64,000 nt of DNA from positions 311,001 through 375,000 of the forward strand of contig NC_134110.1 of the NCBI RefSeq assembly GCF_040939455.1, in the 5' to 3' direction. This stretch comes from Microcebus murinus. Lineage: Eukaryota; Chordata; Mammalia; Primates; Cheirogaleidae. Shown here piece by piece: positions 12,849 through 25,375 of this stretch. Each line of letters opens with the position of its first letter. Position 1 is the first letter of the stretch. The notes beneath the pieces are model-generated. The model saw only the letters and a list, made by a program, of their open reading frames with translations. It ran no database searches and was not told the origin of the DNA. The translations under genes and the position numbers were made by a program.

Positions 12849-13952
12849 AACAGGCTCTTTGTTCTGAGGTTTCTGTTTGTTTTGCAAAGAGGACGGGGAG
12901 AGGGGTTGAAAAGAAGAAGGGGGAAACGAAAAAATCCCAACAAAACCAGTTTGACTCTTGCCAAGGGCTGAAGCAGGCTTGGACCTGGCGCTTCCCTGCT
13001 CTGGGCAAGCACGTTCGGGGGGCGGGGGGGAGGGGTTGTTGACAAAAACCAGCCGCCAGGGTCACACCTCAGGCCACCAGCGAAACGTGGCCATCAAGGG
13101 GGGTGGCCAGTCCCTGGGATCTCAAGAAGAAATGAGGGAATGCGCAGACGCACAGCGACAACGGCCCAGCTGCAGGGCGGGGGCGGGGGCGGCCCAGGCT
13201 GCCATGGGGGGAGGGGAGGCCCAGGTGTGCCCAGAGGCACCTGTGCCTTTCAGACCAGCCTGGCCTGGGCCGGTGTCCTGACCCTAACTGGGCCTCCTTT
13301 GCTTTCTCGAGGAGGACGAGGACGTCAGGACGGCCCAGGTAGGCCCCCCCCCCGGGCCACGAGGTGGCTGATGCTCGAGAACGAGGCCAAGAAATGCAAC
13401 ATGTTCGGGGTCTGGGACGCCCCCGGGGGGAGGGGAACCTGGAGCCCGGCCAGGAGGCCTGTGGGACAGGTGTCATCATGCCCACGGCACAGGCAGGGGA
13501 CAGAGACATGCACCTGGCCTGGCCCCGGACCCTGCTGACAGCCCCGGCTGCACTGTGACAGGCCAGGCCAGCCTGGGTGACCTGGGGCTTCTGCAGAGCC
13601 CCAGCTCAGGAGTTGTTGGCAGCGTGTGCCCAGCGTGGCCGGCCGTGCCTGCAGCCCTCCCGGCTCCCCCAAGCTCCTGCCTCGGTTCCCGTCTGGGGCC
13701 TGCTAACAAGAGCGGCCTCTTCCGTGGCCCCTGCCCTAAGCCCGGCATCTTTGTGTGCCAGGCAGCAGGAGGCCGAGCCTCGCTGGGAAGCCACCTACTG
13801 TCGCCAGGGAAGGGCAGGGAGATGTCCCAGGGCTGGGCTGAGCGGGGGTGGGGGGGGTTCAGGGACACGCTGCCTGCTCGGCGGGGGGGTCACGACCTGT
13901 GGCTGGCACGGGAGGGGTGAGGACGGGAGATAAAGAGAACAGGGAGGGGGCA

Positions 13953-14099
13953 CAGGGCGCGGTGGCTCATGCCTGTCATCCCAGCACTCTGGGAGGCCGA
14001 GGCGGGAGGATTGCTCGAGGTCAGGAGTTTAAAACCAGCCTGAGCAAGAGCGAGACCCCGTCTCTACTATAAATAGAAAGAAATTAATTCACCAACTTA

Positions 14100-14131
<32 letters not shown>

Positions 14132-14297
14132 CTAGCCAGGCATGGTGGTGCATGCCTGTAGTCTCAGGTACTTGGGAGGCTGAGGCAGGAGGATTGCTTG
14201 AGCCTAGGAGTTTGAGGTTGCTGTGAGCTGGGCTGACGCCACGGCACTCACTCTAGCCTGGGCAACAGAGGGAGACTCTGTCTTAAAAAAAAAAAAA
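13953..14297 (+). mobile_element. Alu with target-site duplication
   Basis: Sense copy flanked by AAGAGAACAGGGAGGGG on both sides (13933-13949 and 14295-14311). Confidence 0.95.
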
Positions 14298-14939
14298 GAG
14301 AACAGGGAGGGGCGCAGGGTGCAAGCCCGGAGTGGACCCCAGGAGACAGGCCCCTTGGAGGGCCTGGTCCTGCACAGCCACCCTCAGACACTGCCGCCCG
14401 GTGTTGGTGCCTGGAGGCCTGTCCTGCCGTCGGGGGTGCCCGTCCAGTCCCCGCACGCCCAGGCCGGGGCTGGGCACTCCCCGGCGCACCAGGGCAACCC
14501 CACCCCTCGGCAGGGAGAGCTGCTCTCCCCGGAGCTTTGCTCCCAAGAAGAGTCTAAGCTCACGGTTTTCCAGAATCTTGTTTTGCATGAAGCAAGATCA
14601 AGCCCACGTTTAAGACAACCAGCTGTGCAGTGGGCGTCAGGGACCGGCTAGTCTCTGGTGGCCCGAAGGGCTGGAGAGACCGGGGTCCTGGGACGGGACC
14701 GGCGGGACCACCTGACGCCACCTCAGCCTCCCGCAGGCCCAGGCTGGGGTCCCCATGCAGCTGCTGCTCTGGTCCCCAATGCAAGGAGAGTGTCGGGACC
14801 ACACCGCCCACCTGGGGTGTTAACTACTCCTGGGGGGTTAGTGTCTCATAGGTCCCACCGCCACACCTGTGAGCCTGGTACCTGGCCCGGGTGATGCGGG
14901 AGAAGCCATTCTTCTTTGCCTGAGTGTGTCCTGTCTTCT

Positions 14940-16126
14940 GCCCACGCGTGGGTGCCCTGTGGCCGGCCCTCAGCCCCATATCCTCTGCCCACACATGGGT
15001 GCCCCGTGGCCGGCCCTCAGCCCCATATCCTCTGCCCACATGTGGATGCCCCGTAGCCAGCCCTCAGCCCCATATCCTCTGCCCACACATGGGTGCCCCG
15101 TGGCCGGCCCTCAGCCCCATATCCTCTGCCCACATGTGGATGCCCCGTAGCCAGCCCTCAGCCCCATATCCTCTGCCCACACATGGGTGCCCCGTGGCCA
15201 GCCCTCAGCCCCATATCCTCTGCCCATACGTGGGTGTCCCGTGGCCGGCCCTCAGCCCCATATCCTCTGCCCACACATGGGTGCCCCGTGGCCAGCCCTC
15301 AGCCCCATATCCTCTGCCCATACGTGGGTGTCCCGTGGCCGGCCCTCAGCCCCATATCCTCTGCCCACACGTGGATGCCCCGTGGCCGGCCCTCAGCCCC
15401 ATATCCTCTGCCCACACATGGGTGCCCCGTAGCCAGCCCTCAGCCCCATATCCTCTGCCCACACATGGGTGCCCCGTGGCCAGCCCTCAGCCCCATATCC
15501 TCTGCCCACACGTGGGTGTCCCGTGGCCGGCCCTCAGCCCCGTATCCTCTGCCCACACGTGGGTGTCCCGTGGCCGGCCCTCAGCCCCACATCCTCTGCC
15601 CACACGTGGGTGTCCCGTGGCCGGCCCTCAGCCCCACATCCTCTGCCCACACGTGGGTGTCCCGTGGCCGGCCCTCAGCCCCACATCCTCTGCCCACACG
15701 TGGGTGTCCCGTGGCCAGCCCTCAGCCCCATATCCTCTGCCCACACGTGGATGCCCCGTGGCCAGCCCTCAGCCCCATATCCTCTGCCCACACGTGGGTG
15801 TCCCGTGGCCGGCCCTCAGCCCCATATCCTCTGCCCACACATGGATGCCCTGTGGCCAGCCCTCAGTCCCATATCCTCTGCCCACACATGGGTGCCCCGT
15901 AGCCAGCCCTCAGCCCCACATCCTCTGCCCACATGTAGGTGCCCTGTGGCTGGCCCATGGCCACTCTGCCCACATGTGGATGCCCCATGGCTGGCCCTCA
16001 GACCCACATCCTCTGCCCACATGTAGGTGCCCTGTGGCTGGCCCACGGCCACTCTGCCCACATGTGGATGCCCCATGGCTGGCCCTCAGACCCATATCCT
16101 CTGCCCACACATGGGTGCCCCGTGGC
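14940..16126. repeat. 47-bp minisatellite next to the E20 donor
   Basis: About 25 units of TGCCCACACATGGGTGCCCC + GTGGCCGGCCCTCAGCCCCA + TATCCTC. Units differ at a few recurrent sites (ACATGG/ACGTGG/TGTGGATG). The array ends about 13 bp from the E20 5' splice site at 16139. Confidence 0.96.
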
Positions 16127-16139
16127 CTCCCGCCCGCAC

Positions 16140-16337
16140 CTGCTTGGAGACTTTGAGCCACGTCTTCTTGAGCCGGAAGATGGCGCTGCGGTTCATGGAG
16201 GAGGTGATCTGCAGCACAGCGTTGTAGTTGTGCAGGCAGCGGCAGATGTCGGCCACAGCCACCCACTTCTCGATGGCGCTCGCCCTGGCGTTGACGTCCT
16301 CGTTGCGGACGATTTCGGAGGCGATCAAGTTACTGAT
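16140..16337 (-). CDS. RASGRF1: RASGRF1 exon E20: CDC25 domain core
   Basis: The 198-nt exon, phase 0 at both ends, encodes [40 protein letters not shown] and [20 protein letters not shown]. The LHNYN motif and the RLxxTW helix are conserved in RasGEF catalytic cores. The acceptor is CCTAAAG. The donor GTGCGG sits about 15 bp from a 47-bp minisatellite. Confidence 0.96.
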
Positions 16338-17081
16338 CTTTAGGCGGGCGCGGGGAGGCGAGAGAAAAGCGAGAGGGACACGTGAGCGAGTGAGCGCAGC
16401 CCGTCGCTGTCCCCGGGCGAGGGCGCCTGTCTGCAAACTCCGGGGACGAGCCGGAGGGCGGCCACGGCGGCTGGCGCGGGCCCTAGTTAGGGTCAGGGCT
16501 GAGCACTGGACACGCAGACACGAGCGTTCCCCTGCGCGCCGGCGGTAACCAGTTAGAACACGGGTGGGAAAGGAGACTGCCCCCGAAATAACCACAGGGA
16601 TCTGTAAATTACCCTGGAACGTAAATTAACGAAAACTGCGTAAGATGTTACATGGGAAAAAAAAACCACCTTTTTTTTTTCCCAATATACCAAAGGATAT
16701 AAAAGGCTTGAATGACAGAAAAAGGGACCAAATTCCCAAACGGGAATGGAAATATGTCATTTTTCTGAGAACGAATGGAGGCTAACACAATCCAATAAAA
16801 CACCCAAAGGGAGTTTTCCCTGGGGCGTGACGCAGTGATTCCGAGGCTCGTCTGCAGGATAGAGTCAACGAGAGCCACGGTCTGACGGCGTCTCCCACGG
16901 CACAGCCGGAGCGTGGACAGGACGCGCGTTCTGTGGCCTCACGCCTGACACACGCGGTGCAGAGACCCCTCCCCCCACTCGGACAGCCACGTCCACAAAC
17001 ACGTCAGCCCAGGCTGGGCCGGGCGGCCGGGCGGGGCCAGAGCGAGGACTGGGAGGGGCCGGGCGGCCGGAAGCTCCAGAC

Positions 17082-17154
17082 TTTCTCGCACTTATTTCTG
17101 TGCAACTTCCTATGAATTTATAATTGTTTTCAAATAAAAAGTAAAAAAAAAAAA
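17082..17154 (+). mobile_element. L1 3'-end scrap
   Basis: GTGCAACTTCCTATGAATTT...AATAAAAAGTAAAA resembles the very end of an old L1 3'UTR with poly(A). Confidence 0.45.
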
Positions 17155-17257
17155 AGACTACTTATTATTTTAAGAAAGGTAGTAAAAGGACATTTACAGA
17201 TGAATAAAAATCATAAGGCTTTACCACCGAGAAATCTTCTCTCAAAAATGATTTCTA

Positions 17258-17569
17258 GGCCGGGCGTGGTGGCTCACGCCTGTAATCCTAGCACTTTGGG
17301 AGGCCGAGGCGGGCGGATTGCTCAAGGTCAGGAGTTTGAAACCAGCCTGAGCGAGACCCCGTCTCTACCAAAAATAGAAAGAAATTAATTGACCAACTAA
17401 AAATATATATACAAAAAATTAGCTGGGCATGGTGGTGCATGCCTGTAGTCCCAGCTACTCGGGAGGCTGAGGCAGTAGGATCGCTGAGCCCCGGAGATTG
17501 AGGTTGCTGTGAGCCAGGCTGACGCCACGGCACTCACTCTAGCCTGGGCAACAAAGTGAGACTCTGTCT

Positions 17570-17604
<35 letters not shown>
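17258..17604 (+). mobile_element. Alu with target-site duplication
   Basis: Sense copy with a poly(A) tail over 30 nt, flanked by AAAATGATTTCTA on both sides. Confidence 0.96.
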
Positions 17605-17612
<8 letters not shown>

Positions 17613-17631
17613 AAAGGACGCAAATCAAGAA

Positions 17632-17770
17632 AATATGTGGTGGCCCGTGCCTGTCACCCTGGCACTTTGGGAGGCCAAGGCAGGAGGATCCCTTGAGGCC
17701 AGGATTGGAGGCTGCAGTGAGCTGAGATCGTGCCGCTGAGCTCCAGCCTGAGCGACAAAGAACGGACTGT
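17632..17770 (+). mobile_element. FLAM/FRAM-like free Alu monomer
   Basis: Sense monomer with GCACTTTGGGAGGCCAAGGC and CTGCAGTGAGCTGAGATCGT; no second arm. Confidence 0.8.
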
Positions 17771-17983
17771 GAAACCACTCAAGAACGGAACTCCTTACGA
17801 CGTAAGGGGATCAGGAAGGAATGGAAACACCAGCTAGCACCTGCATTGCGCCACTCACTTAAAATTTATTCCATGAAAAGAACACTGAACCTAAAAATAC
17901 TTTTCCATAAAGGTGACACCAATTTTTAAATGAACAGAAGATCAGTCAAATCTTGCAGAGAAGAGAGATAAGAGGAACACCTG

Positions 17984-18324
17984 GGCCGGGCGCGGTGGCT
18001 CACGACTGTCATCCCAGCACTCTGGGAGGCTGAGGCGGGAGGATCGCTCGAGGTCAGGAGTTCGAGGCCAGCCTGAGCAAGAGCGAGACCCCGTCTCTGC
18101 TAAAAATAGAAAGAAATTATCTGGACAACTAAAAAAATACATACATATACATATATAAAAATAGCCAGGCATGGTGGTGCATGCCTGTAGTCCCAGCTAC
18201 TCGGGAGGCTGAGGCAGCAGGATTGCTTGAGCCCAGGAGTTGGAGGTTGCTGTGAGCTAGGCTGACGCCACAGCACTGTAGCCAGGGCAACAATGCCAGA
18301 CTATGTCTCAAACAAAAAAAAAAG
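17984..18324 (+). mobile_element. Alu
   Basis: Full-length sense copy. Confidence 0.95.
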
Positions 18325-18429
18325 AACTTTGCAGATGCTCCCTGCAGACGTGAATGGCCACAGGACACTCAGGGATCTGCCTGGTCCCACTCTCTGCTGC
18401 CCCCTGTCTACCTGGGAAGGGATTCTGGG

Positions 18430-20030
18430 AGCCAGGTGTGAGATGCACCTGTCTGAGCCCAGTGCCCAGAGCCAGGTGTGAGATGCACCTGTCTGAGCCT
18501 AATGCCCAGAGCTAGGTGTGAGATGCACCTGTCTGAGCCCAGTACCCAGAGCCAGGTGTCAGATGCACCTGTCTGAGCCTAGTGCCCAGAGCCAGGTGTG
18601 AGATGCATCTGTCTGAACCTAATGCCCTGGAGCCAGGTGTGAGATGCACCTGTCTGAGCCTAGTGCCCAGAGCCAGGTGTGAGATGCACCTGTCTGAGCC
18701 TAGTGACCAGAGCCAGGTGTGAGATGCACCTGTCTGAGCCTAGTGACCAGAGCCAGGTGTGAGATGCATCTGTCTGAACCTAGTGCCCTGGAGCCAGGTG
18801 TGAGATGCACCTGTCTGAGCCCAGGGCCCGGAGCCAGGTGTGAGATGCACTTGTCTGAGCCTAGTGACCAGACCCAGGTGTCAGATGCACCTATCTGAGC
18901 CCAGTGCCCAGAGCCAGGTGTGAGGTGCACTTGTCTGAGCCTAGTGCCCAAAGCCAGGTGTCAGATGCACCTGTCTGAGCCTAGTGCCCAAAGCCAGGTG
19001 TCAGATGCACCTGTCTGAGCCTAGTGCCCAAAGCCAGGTGTCAGATGCACCTGTCTGAGCCTAGTGCCCGGAGCCAGATGTGAGATGCACCTGTCTGAGC
19101 CTAGTGCCCGGAGCCAGATGTGAGATGCACCTGTCTGAGCCTAGTGCCCAAAGCCAGATGTGAGATGCACCTGTCTGAGCCTAGTGCCCGGAGCCAGGTG
19201 TGAGATGCACTTGTCTGAGCCTAGTGCCCAAAGCCAGGTGTCAGATGCACCTATCTGAGCCCAGTGCCCAGAGCCAGGTGTGAGATGCACTTGTCTGAGC
19301 CTAGTGCCCAGAGCCAGGTGTGAGATGCACCTGTCTGAGCCTAGTGCCCAGAGCCAGGTGTGAGATGCACCTGTCTGAACCTAGTGCCCTGGAGCCAGGT
19401 GTGAGATGCACCTGTCTGAGCCCAGGGCCCGGAGCCAGGTGTGAGATGCACTTGTCTGAGCCTAGTGCCCAAAGCCAGGTGTCAGATGCACCTATCTGAG
19501 CCCAGAGCCCAGAGCCAGGTGTGAGATGCACTTGTCTGAGCCTAGTGCCCAGAGCCAGGTGTGAGATGCACCTGTCTGAGCCTAGTGCCTGGAGCCAGGT
19601 GTGAGATGCACCTGTCTGAACCTAGTGCCCTGGAGCCAGGTGTGAGATGCACCTGTCTGAGCCCAGGGCCCGGAGCCAGGTGTGAGATGCACTTGTCTGA
19701 GCCTAGTGACCAAAGCCAGGTGTCAGATGCACCTATCTGAGCCCAGAGCCCAGAGCCAGGTGTGAGATGCACTTGTCTGAGCCTAGTGCCCAGAGCCAGG
19801 TGTGAGATGCACCTGTCTGAGCCTAGTGCCTGGAGCCAGGTGTGAGATGCACCTGTCTGAACCTAGTGCCCTGGAGCCAGGTGTGAGATGCACCTGTCTG
19901 AGCCCAGGGCCCGGAGCCAGGTGTGAGATGCACTTGTCTGAGCCTAGTGCCCAAAGCCAGGTGTCAGATGCACCTATCTGAGCCCAGAGCCCAGAGCCAG
20001 GTGTGAGATGCACCTGTCTGCACCCAGTGC
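18430..20030. repeat. 40-bp minisatellite with 241-bp higher-order repeat
   Basis: About 40 units of AGATGCACCTGTCTGAGCCT + AGTGCCCAGAGCCAGGTGTG. In the right half a six-unit block of 241 bp, marked by one 41-bp unit (TGCCCTGGAGCC), repeats at least three times. Confidence 0.96.
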
Positions 20031-20747
20031 CCTGGCGGGAGTGGCCCAGGCCCTCAACGTGCTGCTGGTCCCATCCAGCAGCTACTTCCCAGGAAAGCCA
20101 GGGGTCGGGGTCTAGAGGAGCGGGCTGGTGGGGCCAGACCCCGGGCCACCCCGACCGCAGCCAGGGACACTCGCGGACACAGCCCAGCCTGGGCTCATCA
20201 GCGCTGTGGCTTCCTGTCTCTTCGATGAGCCCTGCGGGGCCACCTTACCCTCTCACCTGCAGTGGGGGGGCGGGGGTCAGAGTGTGATTTGCAGGGGGGC
20301 TGGAACTGTGGGCCGAGGCTCGAGAAGGCTCAGCAGGTCCTGGGCAAGCGGCCTCAGCGGGGGCCGTCTGCCTCGTCCAGCTGAGCGCTGCGTGCTTCTG
20401 ACGCCGGGCTGAGGCCAGACCCGGGAAGCGTGACCAGGAGGCCTCCGCTCCCTGCCTCCCTCCGGCTCTCTCGCCCCCCCCCCCCGCCTGCAGGGCGGCT
20501 GCTCCGGGGGACCCCAGGAGCCTGTGCCGGGCGGAGCCTTTGCACCCATGACCCTCAGGGGTCACCCCGTCAGCGGGAGACACTGGGGTGGAGCTGGCGC
20601 GCCCAGCCCAGGCCGTGTGGCGGGGTGGGCCGGAGGGGACCGGGGCTCTGGCTGTGTTGGGGGCACAGCCCGATACCCCCCCTCCAGCCTCTCGACACCC
20701 TCCCACCAAGGGAACACCCCGGAAAGGGGCGTGTGCCCGGCACTCAC

Positions 20748-20832
20748 GTCATTGAAGTGCTTGGTGGTCTTCATGATGTACGGGGTCCTCTCGTTCTTCT
20801 CCAGCTTCATCCAGCCCTGCCCGAAAAACTCC
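20748..20832 (-). CDS. RASGRF1: RASGRF1 exon E19: CDC25 domain
   Basis: The 85-nt exon completes Glu and encodes [20 protein letters not shown] and KTTKHFND. The acceptor is CATGCAG and the donor GTGAGT. The segment lies before the central helix bundle of the RasGEF fold. Confidence 0.95.
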
Positions 20833-21795
20833 CTGCATGGGGGGGACGGGGTGGGGAGGTGAGGCTCGGCCTCCCGACCTCGGCGCTGCGTGGTTTCTTT
20901 GCGTTTCGAGGCTGTCGTTTCTGGGGAAGGAACTTTCTGGGGAGGAAGGGGCTTTGGGCACAGCCTGTCCCTCTCGGGGCCTCAGTTTCCCCCTCTGTAA
21001 AGTGAGAGGAGAACAGCTCTCTCCTCGAGGGGGTAGGCGGGGCCGAGATGGACGAGGTGCGGGAGGCTCGGCACAAGCCGTGAGGTGCGGTGGGCACGCC
21101 GGGTCCTGGCGTGACCCCGCCTTCCGGCAGGAGAGCTAACTCGCATCTCAGCCGCCCTGCATGGCGGCTCTGCAGAACGGGGAGGCCGGGAAGGAGCCGG
21201 GACGACAGGGTCGCGGAGGCTGCCGGCCCCGCCGCTGGGGCGTGTTCCGGGGACGACCCGGTGGGAAGCCGGACCCCCAGGCGGGGCCGGACCCCCAGGG
21301 GCCCGGGCGGCGTCCTGTGGCCGCCAAGGGGACGTGGAATGTGCTAGAAAACACACCGGCCTCTCCCGGGAGCACGCCAGGGACGACGGCTGTTCCCACA
21401 CCCGGGAGAGGGGGCGGCCTCCAAAATGCCGCTGCCCGCGCAGGTGAACACGGCAAGAGCGTGTCGCGGCCTCGGGTCGCGGTTTCCACATCGGGAAACC
21501 GCCGTGGGCAAATCGTCGGGAGTTCGGAGGCGGGTCTGGCTGCTAGGACGTCGCCTCGGCTTTGCGTGTGTGGTGAGGACCGACGGCAGCCTCGGGGACG
21601 GCCGCGCAGCATGACAGGCCGTGCTTGCAGACACCACGCGTGTGCTGCTGCGTGGAGGGCCCGGGTGCGCAGTCGCCCAAGTGGCGTCGTCCCCACCAAC
21701 GCACGGACGCCCGTCCACAAGCCGGAGCCGGCAGCGCCGGCCTCGCTCCTCCCAGGTCCAGACCCGCCCCAGAGCTGCTCCTGGGGTTGCGCCAC
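20833..21795 (-). other. Intron E18-E19, unique GC-rich part
   Basis: Just under 1 kb of GC-rich DNA between E19 and the CA/TG domain. No repeat family or exon was recognised. Confidence 0.55.
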
Positions 21796-21797
21796 CC

Positions 21798-21895
21798 ACC
21801 CACCCACAACACACACACGCATGCACGCGTACACACATACACGCACACATGTGCACCTGCTCCCACATGCACACGTGCACACAGAACACCCTCTC
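21798..21895. repeat. CA-rich simple repeat
   Basis: ACACACACGCATGCACGCGT and similar alternating purine-pyrimidine wording. Confidence 0.9.
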
Positions 21896-21942
21896 TACGC
21901 CTCCAGAACAGGAGCTCTGAGTGACAGATGCTTCCAGAAAGG

Positions 21943-22452
21943 TGTGTGCGTGCATGTGTGTGCATGTGTGTGCGTGTGTGCCTGTGTCCACGTGTATATG
22001 TGTGTATGTGTGCGTGTGTCTGTATGTGTGCACACGTGTATGTGTGTGCCTATGCATGTGTGTGCACACACCTGGGCATGTGCAGTCATGTGTGCAGGTG
22101 TGTATGCATGTGTGTACGTGTGTGCCTATGTCTGTGTGCACGTCTGTGTGCATATGTGTGCCTATGCATGTGTGTGCGCACACCTGAGCATGTGCAGTCA
22201 TGTGTGCAGGTGTGTATCCATGTGTGTACGTGTGCATGTGTGTGCCTGTCTGTGCGCATGTGTGCACATGCATGCATGTCTGGGTGGATGTCTGTTTGCA
22301 TGTGTGTGCACATGTGCGTGTGTGCAGTCATGTGTGCATGTGTACGTGTGCACATGCATGCGTGTATGAGCACACATGTGCATACACGTGTGTGCAGGTG
22401 TGCCTGCATGTGTGCACGTGTGTACGTGTGCATGTGCGCACGTGTGCATGCG
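21943..22452. repeat. TG-rich repeat with 112-bp internal period
   Basis: Alternating TG/CG/CA wording; CCTATGCATGTGTGTGC recurs at 22049 and 22161 with similar following sequence, so part of it is a diverged long-unit tandem duplication. Confidence 0.9.
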
Positions 22453-22609
22453 TGTGGCTGAGGTGAGGCGGGCCGTCAGAGCAGGAAGGGAACAGGGCTC
22501 CTCCCTCGTCTGTCCGACCCCCGTGCTCCCGCCCCACGCGAGGACGGTCCCCCGGCCCTCCACGCCCACTTCCCGGGCTCCGGGGCCCTGGCGAGCCGGC
22601 GCCACTCAC

Positions 22610-22713
22610 TCGTAGGGGATCCTCCTGAAGACCAGGTGGTCCAGCAGGGTCAGCTGCTCCGCGATCTCCAGGGCCGAGTGGCTCTCGAAGGGCTCGGGCC
22701 TGACGCCGTCCGC
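22610..22713 (-). CDS. RASGRF1: RASGRF1 exon E18: start of the CDC25/RasGEF domain
   Basis: The 104-nt exon encodes ADGVRPEPFESHSALEIAEQ and LTLLDHLVFRRIPY plus two bases of Glu. The motif AEQLTLLDHLVFxxIPYEEF opens the catalytic domain of Ras exchange factors. The acceptor is CCCCCAG and the donor GTGAGT. Confidence 0.95.
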
Positions 22714-24182
22714 CTGGGGGGAGGTGGCACGGTCGGCACACGGCGCGGCCTCCGCTCTCCGGCCTCTCGCCGGGCCTCCGCTGGGAGTCTGGGGGTGGGG
22801 GCGGCTGGGGCGTGACGAGGGCGGTGGGGATGGTGTGGGGGGGGAGCCGGGCCCCCGTTGCTCCCCACACGTGTGTGTGCACTCAGGAGGGCGGCTGGAC
22901 ACCGTCACTACACGGGAGCCACCACCGCCACGCACGGCGGGGAGGGGACAGTGGAGGTCCAGAGGTCCGTGACGGGCCCGAGTGCTGAGCGGCCACAGCT
23001 GGCAGGGCTGGAGCCCCGGCGGCTGACCCTGGCCGGCCCCGGTCACTCCCGGCAGGCCCTGCGGCCACAGCGGGCTCGGCACAGCTTCCGTGTAGCACTT
23101 GTGGGCAGGTGCCTCCCGGGCGTGGCTGGCTCCTGGGCCGCCGCTCCTGTCCTGTGTCCGGGGACAGCTGTGGGGCCTCAGTCCCGTCGCCACGCCCCCC
23201 GCAGCCCCGGGGTATGCCGTGGGCACCGCCTTAGCGGGCGTCCACCACCGCGCCCTGTGGCCAGAGGGAACCCTCAGGGAGACAGCAGCCAGGCACGGCC
23301 GTGCCCACGCGGGGACACGGCAGGCTGGCGTGCTGGGTGCCAAGGCCTCCCTGGGGGTCTGCGTGTCCGGGGAGGGGACAGGTGGGCGGGGACAGCCTTG
23401 CCGGCCTGGGAGGAGCCTGTGTCCACCAACAGGACGAGAATCCTGCCCCACCCCCGACTCGATGCCATTGGCCACGTGGCAGGGGCGTGGCCGGCCCGTC
23501 ACGCGTGGCAGCGTGGGCTCCGGAAGCCACCGCCCCGCGCCCCTGTGACTTGTGCTTCTGTCACGTCCACGCTGGCCTGCCCAGGAGGCACCGTCCGCAC
23601 GGGTCACAGGGAAGCGGGCCACGCTCGGCCAGGCGTCCCCTCCCGCCCGTGCAGACAGGCCCCGAGGCCGCGTGGCCAGGCCCTGGCCAGACACAAAGAC
23701 CAGAAAGCACAGGTCCTGCCCACGGGAGCTGAGGACACAGGGTTCCGGGTCACGTGCGTGGGGCAGGGCGTGCGTGGGGCGGGGGGCGGGGGGGGGAAGG
23801 AGCCTGTGTGTGCCGGGGCTGCCTCGGTTTCCTGGCAGAGCCGCCCGGGCAGCAGAGAGCGAGCACAGGCGCCAGGGGCAGGCGCAGGGGCGTGGGGACG
23901 GGGACGCAGGGTGTTCGGGGACATGGGGGGTGAGAGGCCGGGCAAGGACCCTGCGTGGGGTTTCCTGTGTACGCAGGAGGGGCTGCGTGAATAAATGTGG
24001 GCGGCGGCCTTCCCTCCCTCGAGGCCCCGCTGTGCCGGCTGCCAGCATGGTGACTGCCAGGGGCGAGCCAGGGCGGGTGTGGCCGATCCCTGCTCCTCCC
24101 GCCCCCTTGGGTGTGACCTGGGGGGAGGGGACCCTGGGGCCGGTGGGGACCCACTTCCCTGGGCTTTGAAAAACCCACAGCA
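22714..24182 (-). other. Intron E17-E18, unique GC-rich part
   Basis: 1.47 kb without a recognised repeat or exon. Several long open frames on both strands follow from the high GC and show no protein-like composition or family motif. The part at 24536-25375 of the same intron is similar. Confidence 0.6.
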
Positions 24183-24535
24183 GGCCAGGCGCGGTGGCTC
24201 ACGCCTGTAAAATCCTAACACTCTAGGAGGCCAAGGCGGGAGGATCGCTCAAGGTCAGGAGTTTGAGACCAGCCTGAGCAAGAGCGAGACCCCGTCTCTA
24301 CCAAAAAATAGAAAGAAATTAATCGGCCAACTAAAAATATATAGAAAAAGTTAGCCGGGCGTGGTGGTGCATGCCCGTAGTCCCAGCTACTCAGGAGGCT
24401 GAAGCAGGAGGATCACTTGAGCCCAGGAGTTTGAGGTTGCTGTGAGCGAGGCTGATGCCACAGACTCTAGCCCGGGCAACAGAGTGAGACTCTGTCTCAA
24501 AAAAAAATAAAAAGAAATAAAAGAAAAAAATAGAA
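24183..24535 (+). mobile_element. Alu
   Basis: Sense copy with a long A-rich tail punctuated by G and T. Confidence 0.95.
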
Positions 24536-25375
24536 AACCGGTGCCGTGAGGCCCCACAAGGGCTCTGGGGGCAGAAGAGGGCAGCTCAGTGGCTCTTTGT
24601 TCTAGAAGAGCCTCCGGCCGCTCAGGAAGGGACAAGGGCCCTCAAGCCGCCAAGGGGCAAACATTCCCGGAGGGACCCTCGTCTGGAGGAAGTGGGGCCG
24701 CTGCCCGGGCAGTGAGGTGCCCCGGGGCTGCCCCGGGTCGGGGTGGCTGGGGCTGCTGCCCCCGGGTGCCTCGCTGGGAAGGGGTCCTGGCGGGGAGGAC
24801 AGGGAGGGGGCCAAGAATGCGGAGTCCTAAGTCCTCCCGGCTGAGCCCCGGGCCACAGTCCCCAGGTCTGGGGAGGTCAGAGCCGGTCTGGCCGCGGTGC
24901 AGGGCGGCTGGCAGTGGCGTTCTGGGGGGGAGCGTATCCCCACCCCGGGAAAGAGCGCCCAAGCCAGGCAACACGAAGAGTACGGAGGCTGTCGTCCCTG
25001 TGCCCTGTGGGGAGTGACGTCCCCAGCTCATGCCCCCCACCTGCCACCACTCCTGGGCAGGTGGGGCCGGAAGGTGCCGCGAGCTCTTGCTTTGGCGGGC
25101 AGACCCCAGGGTGAGTGCGGCTCTCCACCGCCACTCTCCGGCACCTCACGTGGGCTGAGCGAGCCCCATCCCTGGCCTTGGGGCCCTCTGCGCTGGGACG
25201 GTGGCAGTCCCTGCGGCTGCGCTTGGTACCAGCGCACGGGCCCCGAGCAGCCTGGCCGCTTCCTTCCGCCCGCCCCGAGAGACAGCAAGAGAGAGCACGG
25301 GGGACAAGGGCAGTGACGGGGACAGAGACGGGGACAGACACGTGGAGTCCTCGCCCCAGCACCCGGCAGTGTGGC

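Noticed and set aside
14924..16156. A 410-codon plus-strand open frame with a regular repeated peptide
   Set aside because: It is the 47-bp minisatellite read through. All frames are open because 47 is not divisible by three, and no initiation or family support exists.
16648..16878. A 76-codon minus frame next to E20's acceptor side
   Set aside because: AT-rich intron sequence with no splice support and no recognisable family.
18430..20030. Possible counterpart of the ~41-bp repeat that controls mouse Rasgrf1 imprinting
   Set aside because: Unit length and copy number are similar, but the mouse repeat, as I recall, lies tens of kb upstream of the promoter, while this one is in an intron of the catalytic domain. 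No sequence link was seen.
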